Of a stretch of 64,000 nucleotides of DNA, positions 1-12,800 are shown in pieces. The DNA lies in contig NC_087257.1 of the NCBI RefSeq assembly GCF_037042905.1, positions 25,185,501-25,249,500 on the forward strand, in the 5' to 3' direction. This DNA comes from Lytechinus pictus. Taxonomy: Eukaryota > Echinodermata > Echinoidea > Temnopleuroida > Toxopneustidae. Under the pieces are notes generated by a model, which saw only the letters and a program-made list of their open reading frames with translations, was not told the origin of the DNA and ran no database searches. Numbering within the stretch: the stretch's first letter is position 1; each line of letters opens with the position of its first letter. Made by a program: the position numbers and the translations under genes.

Positions 1-159
1 TGATTTGGACAAACTTGATGATTTGTACCACTTGCTCTACTAGAAGATGGTCTAATTCCCAAATCACCAAGCACCATCATGGCTAAAGAAATTTGGTCTA
101 CTATCAATTTTGTGTAATTACCACTTAGTCCAACCAGGTAAATAAGAAATTTGAGGCTT

Positions 160-315
160 CTTTTGACAGCCTACTATGTAAATCTGCAACATTGGGTAAG
201 CTGTAACATTGCAGTGAACAGGGATCTTCTGGGCTCTTTTATTTTCCAAGGTTCTATAGAGCATTTTAGGAGAGAAATCACCCAAACCCCCATGTAATTT
301 TTTGTCCCTGGGTCC
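160..315. repeat. Dispersed repeat, also at 1870-2035
   Basis: AATCTGCAACATTGGGTAAG, ATTGCAGTGAA and AGCATTTTAGGAG match, with divergence, AATCTGCAACATTGGATAAG, ATTGCAGTGAA and GAGCATTCCGGGGG at 1903-1982. Both lie in the TTLL4 region; the repeat family is unknown to me. Confidence 0.5.
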
Positions 316-407
316 AACCAACACTTGGTCTAGTACTCACTTGTCATATCTACAGGTATAATTTAGTCTGACGCCCTGATGGTATAACTCCCACTTCGTC
401 TACGTCA

Positions 408-602
408 GGGGCGGATCCAGGATTTTCCAAAAGGGGGGAACATTTTTCGGATAAAAAAAAGTTTTCATCTAAAAATGAAGGTCCTTTGGTCCTCGAGAAA
501 TTTGAAAACAAAAAAAAAGGTCCTCACTTTCAAATTTTGATTATGGCTCTCAAAAGGGGGGGGGGCATGAGCTGGCTGTGCCCCCCTGGATCTACCACTG
601 GT
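408..602. mobile_element. GGCGGATCCAGG fold-back element
   Basis: GGGGCGGATCCAGGATTTTC at the left and GCCCCCCTGGATCTACCACT at the right are inverted ends. A G-rich run separates them. Related sequences lie at 31.0-31.2 and 55.3-55.5 kb. Confidence 0.55.
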
Positions 603-896
603 CTACATATTATTTTGCACTTTGTTAGTAGACATACTGGTTGCAGACGAACTAGTGTTAGACCATGTGGGAGACACAATGGAAAGTAGACAAAGTGTGT
701 GTAGACCAAGTGGTAATTTATCTACCTGGGCTACATTTCATAAAAAGTTGACATGATAGGAACTATTGCTGGAATGTCAACTACCACAGCAACAGTGAGA
801 ATTCTGCTTCCTGATTGGCTCTTCCAATGAATAATGACATTCCAGCAAGGGTTGCTATCATAGCAACTTTTGATGAAATGGGGCTTGATGACTCAC

Positions 897-3800
897 CTCT
901 CGCCTGTGTCCGATGGTACTTCCTCACCCATTCATCAAGGAGGATGTTGTAGTAGCGAGGAGCCTCAAAGAACCGATGGTACTTCTGGGAGGTGGGACTC
1001 GGGAAGGCTCGCTCAAACCCGCCCCGCCGACTGAACTCATCCTCCGTCTGGACCAGGTGCCGGATGTCATCGGGGGTCAGCGTGTCAAGGATGGACATCT
1101 TACATTGCTGGTAAACGAAAATTCAAAATTCAAGATTTATCAGAACATACTGTCAAAGCTTAATACCTAGATTGACAAAATTAAAATTACACAAAAAACA
1201 AGCAAAATAACAAGTCAAGAAATCGTGAAAAAACAGCTGCATATGTAAATAAAATATCAAATATTATGATAAATTCTAGTGGTAGGAGGGGAACTTGAAC
1301 ATAGGATGAATCGATGCTTTGTCAACAAACTTTGTATCTAAAAAGAGAAATGAGTACTTAATCATAGGGCTGATTTTAATTGATTTATTGATTACAATGA
1401 TTATTTACAATCAATTTATAGTACTCTCTTTGTGAAAGATTCATTGAACTTGGAACATATATTTTTTAATTGAAGGTTATGATTTTAAGAACCAATCATC
1501 ATGTAAAGATGTAGACAGCACCAAAACTGTGTTTCTTGTATGAATTGCAACTAACGTGGAAGCTTATGTACAAAGAATGAGCTCTGACCTTGACTGATCT
1601 AGGCCCTGTAGCATAAGGTCTAGCGATTGATTGTTGGGCTGGTTTCTATGATTGATTGCAGTGATTACTGTGTATGATCAATTGTGAATATTAGTGCATT
1701 GATCAATAGCTAAGCTTTATGTTATGAGGCCCAGGAGTTCTTGTTAAATAATTTGAGATATTTGATGACTCTTATGTATAATTCTTACAAGCTGTAAACA
1801 AGTGGCATGAAAATCTTCAACACTGCGAGAGAAGCAGCATCTCTATCTTGCAGGCAAAAATTATTTTGTTGTTTTCAGGGGCTACGTTTCACAACCCGCT
1901 GCCAAAATCTGCAACATTGGATAAGCTTTAATATTGCAGTGAATGGCGATTTTCTAAGGACTATTTTGAGCATTCCGGGGGCAAAATCGCCCCAAGGCAA
2001 TTATTTCCCTGCCATCTTGCCTTGTTTGGCAGATGAGACAAACAAAATAACTCGGGAAGTAGGATGCTTCCTCTAGAAATCATATGACACTATATGTGAA
2101 CAAGCCTTACCTCGTCTATATGCTTCTGTGTGTAGAATGCATGCTTGGCCCGTTCATCCTTGGCTAGATGATTGGTGTAGAGATTTTTGTTCATGATCAC
2201 GCTGCTGTAGTCGACCCTGCAAGGGAAACACAAGCAGTTATCTCATTATATACTCGGACCTAGTGGTCCCTGTATAAAATCCATGTGAAATAAAGAATTC
2301 AGTAGTCAACATATTAATATGTAAATAGCTATAGCAATTGGCAATCTATAGAGTTATCATGTTCATGGAATGATTGCACTTCCATTTCATGTCAACTAGT
2401 ATGCGTGAAAGCCTAATTCAACAAAATTATATGAAATTTTCACTTTGCCAAACATTTTTCACTAGAATTGTACAATGCGACCATCCTGATAGGCTTTCCA
2501 CTCTGAAGAATAAATGCAAACTTCAAAGTAATCTATAAAACAAACACAACTTGTAATCAACTAATCAGAGAAGTCCATTATGGATTAGTGCATTGACCTT
2601 TTCTTCTTGGTTCAAATACAAATATTTCTGCCATTCACAAGATACAAGGAATGTTCCAAAGAAAACGTTTGATGATTTAATACTCACTTTGTCGTTCCAT
2701 TCGGAGGTAGCACTGACGTGAAAACATCATTCTTATCGGGGATCATAAAGCTGCTCATATTGAGGAGATCCTTGATCATTTCACCTTTGACCTGAACATC
2801 AAGCTCCGCGTTGGAATGTAGACTGTTACAAGAGAAAATCACATCATGAAAGGGGACTTGCGAAAGTATATTGGAAATTTAATTATCAAGTCCCCAGTTT
2901 TGGGCGATATGAAAAATTGATAAATGGAATTCGAGAAGTACATACATACAAATTTTCTTTTAAATACAATAAAAAAGAAGAAAGAGGTGTTAATATACAG
3001 TATTTACAGAAATAATAGAAAATGCAAGAATAGGAAGATACCCAATTAATATACCAATATGCATAAATTGTCAAGTAAATTATCAAAAACATATGTTACA
3101 CAGTTCTTAAAGAAGACATCATTTTATCTTTCAAAATACCATTTTCAAGATGAGTATGCACTAATAATTTTTTTCATAAGAATGCATTTTTTTTTAATAA
3201 AAAAAAAAAAAAAAAAAAAGCATGATTATTTTGATTGATGACTTTACCTTGGAGAGATATTGACCTCTAGAATCCAAGGGCGTAGATTCTCATCCAGCAT
3301 TATATCAAAACCAAAGAGTTCATGGACGGAGAAACGACTTTTACAGTTTGCCTTGATCATACTGTTCACCTGAGACTCAGCACTGTAAGAATTACAAGGT
3401 TACAGGAGGAAAATTTGTAAACCTACCATGACATGACACCATGTTAGCTTCACATTACTAGATTATTCTATGTATGATTCGAATTCTTCTATAAGAAGAT
3501 GCTTAAGACAGATTAAGATTCAAAGCTGATTATGAAACCCCCTATGCATTTATGAACTTCCATGCGTTTTCAGTTCCGAATTTTGATCTAGATAAGAAAT
3601 ATAGCCATTACAAGATTTTGGACTTTCGGGTTACCCTTAATTAAATCGTATATATTCCCATTGAATCCTGTATCACATGGACTAGTTCACAAAAACCACC
3701 TGCTTATAAAGTTTTCTTGTCTCCCTTCGTGGTTCATACAGATTTGACTGAAATACCTTCTAGAAAATACAAAAAAATATTAAAAAAACATCATCCCCCC

Positions 3801-6800
3801 TCTCTTCTTTGCCTCTTTTCATCAAAATACGAGGCTTAATATTGAATGAATTGAGCCTTACTCACCACACTATTGTTTTGACAACCACATCTTTGATAGA
3901 CTCCCATACAGCATTAGTGTCAACACCATCCTTCTGCAGAAAGCCCCACAATGCTTTCAAACTCCTGCAAAAAGAGAAGAGGGGTAGCAATGCAATAATG
4001 ATGCAAATGACATTTCATTAAAAAAAAAGATTTCCTTTTAAAATAGTTCTAAGAATCTTTCTGTCCTCATCCTTCCCGATTAATAATTATTTTAAAAAAA
4101 CCTGAAGGTAAACGGATTTCTCTATATTAATTGAAAAACAAAGAAATTCATATAGGGCATCTCATTTTTGATAATATCAATTAAGCACTAGCACTATCCA
4201 TGAACCCATGATGACCTTCAGTCAACTGACCTACATTAAATAAAGAGCAAGTTCAGAGGTAACTGACTGGGAAAGGAATGATGTACATTACTGAAATCAA
4301 CCTTCCTGTAATGAACATCATGCATCCTGTCACCCCACATTCCAAATCAACAATGATGTTGATTACATCACGCCACCTGTCAATTATATTGTGAATTTCA
4401 CCATGCTGGGATGTCAGCAAACTACAACCTAGTACATATCTTTCAATCAGAGTTTTCATATCAATTATATATTCAATTAAATCAGTACGGTTGTTGACCT
4501 TGATTACTATAAATTCAATTAAATCTGCAATTTATTACTCAAATTTGTAGTGAAATATGTACCTTGACTTCACCACAATGCAAAGTCAATTACTTAACTT
4601 GTTGACTGATTTTGGAAAATACGGTTTCCAAGGCAAAACCCTGCTTTTTTTCCTTTCCCTATAGAGAAACTGGGACGTATTACAAAATCAGTCATGGATA
4701 ACTTCAAATAATTAATGAACAGTTTGTTTTTTCTTTGTACATGTAACTAGGATCACTTGGCAGGCATAATATGATTTTAAAGAGAAGTCCAACAAATCCA
4801 TATCTAGTCCATTTGAACAGTTAGTAAGCCTGGGACATTGAAAAGTTTGTTTTGAAGATTTTTTTTTTCAGTGCTCAACAGTTTTCTTTTTGCCTATACT
4901 GGTTGACCAAAGAAATACAGAAATACAATAGAAATTCAGTGTAAAGAATACAAAAAATTTACCAGTTTAAAAACTAAATTTCCTGTAAATTTCTGAAGAT
5001 TATAAACTTTAAATTAATCAATTGAGACTATCAAAATAAGGTTACCATGTAAAATTATCATCTTTTTTGCTTGAATTAATCAACCTGTAACAATACAATT
5101 TAACATTGCATTTTGTTTTGGCACTGACATCACTGTCATCTCATAATCACTCCAATTGAGTTAGTACCGTTAAGGGGTAAGGGGTGAACAGCATAGCAAG
5201 TGCCCCGTTTCATAAAGACTTACTGTATTTCATTTTATCGTACTTCCATGGAATACTTGATAGTAATTTGCTGCTGGACCTTGTTGCCATGGTTGTTACC
5301 ATAATAATGGCAGTGTTACAATAGTTGTAACTCTTTATAAAATGGGCCCCCGTTGTAAACAAATAAGGTAATGCCAACAAAGAATGCAACTAATGTTACA
5401 GCCAATAAATTCAATTTTTATAGTGTATCAGCAGAGGACATAATTTTGTTTCTTCTTTGTATCAACGTACCATTTGTGGCCTTGGCATGCCGTGCTATCT
5501 GAGTTAGGAGTGAAGTCTGTGTTCTTCTTGTTAATGCTGTAGTTGGTCAGGTGCATGAACTTGTTCGACAAGCTCTTCATAGAAGAGGAGTATCTGAAGC
5601 AGAAAAATAGTTTGTATTCATTAACATTTTATCGCTTACTCCATTATCATTTAAAAAAAAATTGTATCTTGTGAATTTAGATACTTACAGTGACTAAGCA
5701 TAAGTACTTCAAGTTTTAAATTGATTATAGTTTGATTCTTAATTTATTTCAGCTGATAAAACAGCCTCCTGGAATATGAAAAATATATCATATTTATCAC
5801 CAAGTACTTGTATCATATTTCACATTTTTCTCCAAATAATGAAAAATACACAATGATTCCTCCAAAGAATGTTTAATCAATCTAAGAATTGATTTTAAAT
5901 CGATTTTAGTTGATTAAACACACTGAGGGGACTGTTGCATAAACCTTTTACGTTTACAAACATCAGCAAAAAGTGCAAACACTCAGGTAAGCAGAATCCT
6001 GGCATGAGTTTAAAACAGGATAAAAATTAGGATATGAAATAATCTAAGTTCTCTCTTCTGATTAGTATTTTTCAACAGGGCAAAGGTGTACTATCAGTCA
6101 TGCTGATGTTGCAAGTTTGCATATTCGTACAATTAAATTTAACAATTGTAATAATTAGCTTTCTCCTCTACATACATATTAGAGAAGCTTATAAATTACA
6201 ATAATTCTTGGATTACATCTATATAACAATCATAAGTATCAATGATACAATGTAGAAATCTTCATTCAAAGAAAATAACATTGAAACAGCTGTCTTTTTT
6301 ACCCCCCCCCTAAAAAAAATTAATCTAGCATGCAGAGTTAAAACCCCAACTTACTTCATGGTAGCAAATCTGGCAAGACCATTGGAAAAGATGTAGATGC
6401 GAAGGGGGTCGTAGCTACTGACGTAGACATAGATGCGTAGATCAAACTTACTTCCGTTGATCAGGTAGGGCTTGGCAAGATAGCGCTGGACAACGACTGC
6501 TCTCCTACGAGGTATCTGGCTCCACTTGTGAATGACCTTAATGCCAATACCTCGTGCTGATGCAGGCTGGAAAAAAGTTTGATAAGAGAGGTATTCCAAA
6601 TGATTTTTAAACATATTGAAGTAAAGGCAGAGGGCTTTGGAATTGGGTGACGGGTCTAAGGAAAATGTGTATTTTAGCATGATTAGCCAGTCTTCAAGGG
6701 GTTAAAGTTAGAATAATTACAATGAGTCTGGGATATTGAGTTTTCATGAAGAGTGGGATATAATTTGCTGACATCGATTTTGTGATAAGCGCTGGAAATA

Positions 6801-9800
6801 CTCACGATAGAGTTACATCTGGACAACACCAGTAACTAGGTTCACACTGGAATGGAATCAACAGAATGGGTTTACACAATTTCCGCAGTAAAGGCCTAGT
6901 TACATCGGAACCAAATCAACTGCAAATCCATCCATATACAAGTATTCGGATGGTTTCGGGAGTATTCTGTTCTCCCTCTGCGAATGCAAGAAAATTCAGG
7001 AAGGATTCGGACACATATGAATCCACCAAAACCATCCGAATTAGGCCAAATTCAGCTAGAATCGGTCCGATAATTTTTGGGAGAATTCGGTTTTGGTGTA
7101 ACCCTGGCTTAAAGTTGTCAAACCTCTAACTTTAACAAATATTGATCCCTTTATAAATTGCCACATACATTTACTGACATATATATGTGAAAGTACAGTA
7201 TTTTCTAAGCTTTGAAGGTTTGCATGGTGGTGAGACTAGATGATAAAGTTTTCAGTTTCACCATGTAAGGTAGTCCTCAAAAGAACAGTTGGGTATTCTT
7301 TTGGATACACTCCTGAGGAAGAGCAGAATTCACGAAACACCAAGACCACCAGTGCTTTTAAGAACCTTACATGTTGAAACCGAACTTTATCATCTAAACA
7401 CAGTATTACTCAAACTGTAACAAACAATTATCTTGTATTTTGTTTTATGTGTAATGCCATTTTTGAAACTTTGAAATCTCACCGGTTTTAGGATCCACTT
7501 TTGCTTCTGACCTCCATCCTCCCATGCCCTCTTGAGTAGCTTGAGGTCAAAGGGCAATACGTAGGTCTGCGGAAAAAAGTTGTAGTCCTTCTTGCCGTAG
7601 TGGAGCTGCATACGGTGCAGGTTACGCCAAAGCCGGTCCTTGCGCCCAATTTGAAACGACCCCGGTACATGATTCACTTTTTGGTACTCTCGTATAGACT
7701 TGAAGCCTGAAGCTTTCATATGCTTGCCCCAGTAGCCAAGCCACTCATTTGCCTCTGTACAATACAAATGAATATTAGATTCATTAATTCATACTGACTA
7801 TGAATGATTAGAAAATGTAGATTTCAACCCTAAATTGAAAATTGTAACATATAATCACCATCAGTTGCAAAACAGCCCCATTAACTTAAAACTCGTGACA
7901 TGAAGATGAAAACTGTAATATCCCTCTCTCCCACCTCCCTGTTCTCATCATCCTCCTTCCCCCTTCCTCCCCCTCCTCCTCTTCCAAGGAAATAACATGT
8001 TTCCAGGGGCCTGTCTTACAAAGACTTGCGATTGATCCAATCAATCGTAACTCTATGGAAATCCATCAGTGTCATATATTTCTCTACAGAAAATTTGCAC
8101 AATGTCCTTTGAAAACAAAGAGAAGCACAGTGCATCTTTAAGAAAACAACGAATGCATGAATATACATCATAGCTAGAAAATGTTTTGAACAAACATGCA
8201 TAATACATGTTGACGTTGCTGGCCGTCCATAGTTGCGATTGATCGGATCAATCACAACTCTTTTTAAGACGGGACCCAGGTGCGCAACCAAATCATCCAA
8301 AATGAGAATTGCAGAGCTTAATACTTACTCTTTGTTGCTCTGAATCCTGACCTTGCGATGCAGTTCTTGACAACATGGGGTGTGATTGGACTCATCCTCC
8401 ATTTCAACAGTTTCCTCAGCTCCCAAGGCAAAGACACAACTATGGAATGAAATTATACAACAAGAATGTGGCATATTAAAGGAAATGGCCCATATTTTGA
8501 AGTTCGGTTGCTTGACTCTTTCCTCATATTCAAATGAAAAGAACTATTTCAGTAATATTCCAAGTCAGTTATAAATGATTTGAGTGTTAAATGAGCTGAC
8601 AAATTGAACTTTTACTGTAAGAGACACCTGTCAAAATTGTTTATCCATTACGCTGCAGTCACATTTCCCCTACAGCGGCCGTAAGGTGAGTAGAGAACAG
8701 CCGTTTTATTCATTTTTATTCAACCCATCTATATGTAGCTGCACGGCCACTATAGGGGAAATGTGACTGCAGCATTAAACCACAACTCTAGGCCAGAGTT
8801 CATATTAAACCCAAGTTCAGAATACAGGCCAATGTACATTCTAATAATCGGCAAGTTGAATAGAAAGAGTTCTCAACACATGAACTGATGAGGAATACAA
8901 CTTCCATGGTAACACCTCGTATGATCGTGTCAAGCAGTAAACATGCAGTCATGTCCAGTTTTGTGACATCATTTTGTGACAAAGACATCACTTCTACAGT
9001 ATTATACTGTATCCATATAGGTGTAACAATTAAAACTTTTTCCAAATTCATAAAATTCATCATTATCTAGTACGTATAATTTTATTCAAGCTTTCATCCA
9101 CCTGTTAAGTACATTTTTAATTCTTCTTTTAACTAAATTTGTCATTATCACAATGGGAGAGATCATAGATTACAAACCTGTTTGGTTATCCCCAACAAAG
9201 TTGATGGTTGGTGGAACCTTGCTGAAGAGACTTGCTGACAGAGGAGGCTGGGCATCGTCAGTTCCCGTCGTCAGCAACTCAAGAACTCGCTCGCTCTTGG
9301 ACTTGGAGCCCAGGATCGATGTGTCGATGCCGTTCGTCTTCTTGAGGAGGTCATCGATGGCAGAGAGACTTCCACCTTTACTGCTGCCTCCACGCTTTGT
9401 GGAAGACATGCTATAAGTGGAGTATGTATCTGATTCATCTACAAAGAAAGTAAAGTGATTGAAAAGAATATTGATAATGGCATAAATAATTTGGGGTAGA
9501 GTGCTGTGTGGTGCACTGGAAGTATCCAGGTTGAGTTGCTTTTTTAAGGGCATCTTCAAACAGGCTAAAATAGTCAGGATTTTTTTTTAAATTAACAACC
9601 ATTTTTACAATTTCCTAATAGTGTCTTCAAAATGGGGTGTTGAGAAATAAAATGATAAAGAAGATATTTTTTTAAATTAGGAGAGAAATACTGCGTTAAG
9701 AACATTTCCATCTCTGTACAAAAGGCAAAGAATTATCTGGTATTACTTTTCCCTTGAATTGTCACTGCAATCTGTTCACCTCAATACTCTGGAAATAGTT

Positions 9801-12800
9801 AAGACCATACCAAGTGCATCTGTCATTACCAATTTGAGAGATTCAGATAAAAGCCACATACTATACCCAGGACTTGAAACATTGAGATATTAGCGATACA
9901 AAAGGGTACAACGAAAGTGATACAGATGCACAAGTAGGTACAGTGAAATAATGAGGAGAAAATCACCTTAAGTCCATGTCACATAAACTACATGCATATC
10001 AACATGCTGATATATATGAACTCTTAAAAAAAAATCAAATCAATTGGGGAGCATCCCAACAGAATAGATATCGTACATGTAGAAGTGAATATTGAACCTT
10101 ACACAACACAAAAAAAAAATCCCAGATACCAGTAAAAGTTACATTTTGTACCATCCTTCAAATTCAACATTTACAGACTCACCATACAGGCAAGAAAGAC
10201 CTGCCAAAAAGCAATGTAAATTTTGAAAAAAATGAATGTTAAAATTACAATAATACAATATGCTTTGATATGATGTTATGCAAATAAATGGATAAAATCT
10301 ACCTGTAGCAGAATATATAGGCCTATTTAAAGGACAAGTCCACCCCAACAAAAAGTTGATTGGAATAAAGAAAGAAAAATCCCACAAGCATAAAACTGAA
10401 AATTTCATCAAAATCTGATGTAAAATATAAAGAAAGGGTTAGGGTTATGACATTTTAAAGTTTCAATTAATTTCACAAAACAGTTACATCCTGGTCAGTA
10501 TGCAGATGAGGAGACTGATGATGTCATCCACTCACTATTTCTTTTGTATTTTATTATGTGAAATATGAAATATTCTAATTTTCTCCTCATTGACAGTGAA
10601 ACAACGATTGATTTCTCCCTGAACATGTGGAATTACCATTGTTTGATACTATATGGTTCAGTCAACTTGGTCCTTATTGTCAAATCAGTAAAAAATGAAA
10701 TATTGTGTAATTCAAACAATAAAAAAACAAAAGAAATAGTGAGTGATGGACATCATCAACCGACTCATTCTAATGACACTGAGTTGTGCATATCACTGTT
10801 TCGTGAAAAATAAGCGAAACTTTAAAATGCCATAACTTTCTTATTTTATATCCGATTTTGATGAAATTTTCAGCGTTATGCTAGTTTGATATTTCTCTAT
10901 TTATTCAAATAAAAAATTTTCTGAAGTGGATTTGACCTTTAAGTGTATTTGTTCAGCAATACGATATGTCAACACGATTGCAAGTCAGCAATGCATAGTG
11001 ATGCCAGAATGCTCTCAGCATACAAATGATTGGAGGATTAAGCCATTTTAACCCACAATAGCTTGCCCTTCTAATCCCCCATCCAAAATTACTTAAAGGT
11101 CAAGTCCACCCCAGAAAAATGTTGATTTGAATAAATAGAGAAAAATCAAACGAGCATAACGCTGAAAATTTTATCAAAATCGGATGTAAAATAAGAAAGT
11201 TATGACATTTTGAAGTTTCGCTTATTTTTCACAAAACAGTGATATGCACAACTCAGTGACATGCAAATGAGACAGTCGATGATGGCCCTCACTCACTATT
11301 TCTTTTTTTTTTTATTGTTTGCATTTTACAATATTTCATTTTTTTACAGATTTTGACAATAAGGACCAACTTGATTGAACCACATAGTATTAAACAATGC
11401 TAATTCCACATTTTCAGGGAGGAATTAATCGTTGTTTCACAGGACAGCAGGGAGAAAAATTGAATATTTCATATTTCATATAATAAAATACAAAAGAAAT
11501 AGTGAGTGGATGATGTCATCAATCTCCTCATTTGCATACCGACAAGGATGTGAATATAACTGTTTTGTGAAATTAAGCGAAACTTTAAAATGTCATAACT
11601 TTCTTATTTTACATCCGATTTTTATGAAATTTTCAGTGTTATGTTTGTTAGATTTTTCTCTTTTTATTCAAATCAACTTTTTGTTGGGGTGGACTTGTCC
11701 TTTAAAGAAATCTTGATTCTCAAATTTGTATTATGTATGCTGACTCGATTGCATCACAATCATGGCTAAAGCAAACAAATTATTAGTGGGGGCAATACTA
11801 TACCAATCCTCAGTTATAACCCCCAAAATCTTACATTGAGACTTTATGCACCCCAGGCCTGGCCATATGTACTGTATGTTGAAATAGGTTCTTCAGAGGC
11901 CCCTTGGTATATTTCACTAGGAAATCTCTATAACAATAATTTTTATAATAATTATTCTGGTAATTATTCTAATATTACCGTCATCCATTCCATCGTCATC
12001 CAAACCGTCTAGACCGTCATCCTCATCAAAGTCATCATAAGATGCGCCATCTCCAGGCATCCGCTCACTGAGGGGACAGACAAAATTCACAGCACTTTTA
12101 CTCAAACAAGTCAAGTATAGAGTACCGAAGCAATGAAATCATACACATAAAAAAATGATTTTGCATTTCAGCTTTTTCGAGACCATGTCTTGAATTGTAT
12201 TGGATAAACTGTGATTATATACATGTACATGTATATAAAAATCTATTATTTTTTTATATTTTTTCACCTGGACTAGTACATGTACATGTGCATGAAGGTT
12301 CCGGTAGCCAACAAGTTAATTTAATTATACTTACAATGCCTAGTTAAATCCTCTCAGATATCAGAGGGTTTTTTTCTTAGTTGCACACAACCAAAGTAAA
12401 AATCAGAGAAATGTCTATCAATTATTCATAGTTTTTCATACATTGAACCTAAATCATCAAATATTCAGAGTACCTGTGACAAACAAGGATACTCAGAAAC
12501 TAAGTGGCAACTGTGTTCAATAATTAAATGACCGTCAATTTGATAAAAAGCAATTGTACGTGGGTGAAAAACCGGAGTAAAAATTGTCTGAAACTGCTCA
12601 CCAAGAACATAGAAAGTTCATAATACAGTATACTATATTGGCATTCCTTGGTGTGGAGACACCATGACATAAACTTAATAGACAACATTATCATCTCCAC
12701 CACCATCATCATCATCACCACCACCACCATGTAATTGTTAACGACAATTCAACATCATCATCACTATGACCACCTAGCTAATCAATCATTATCAGCACAT

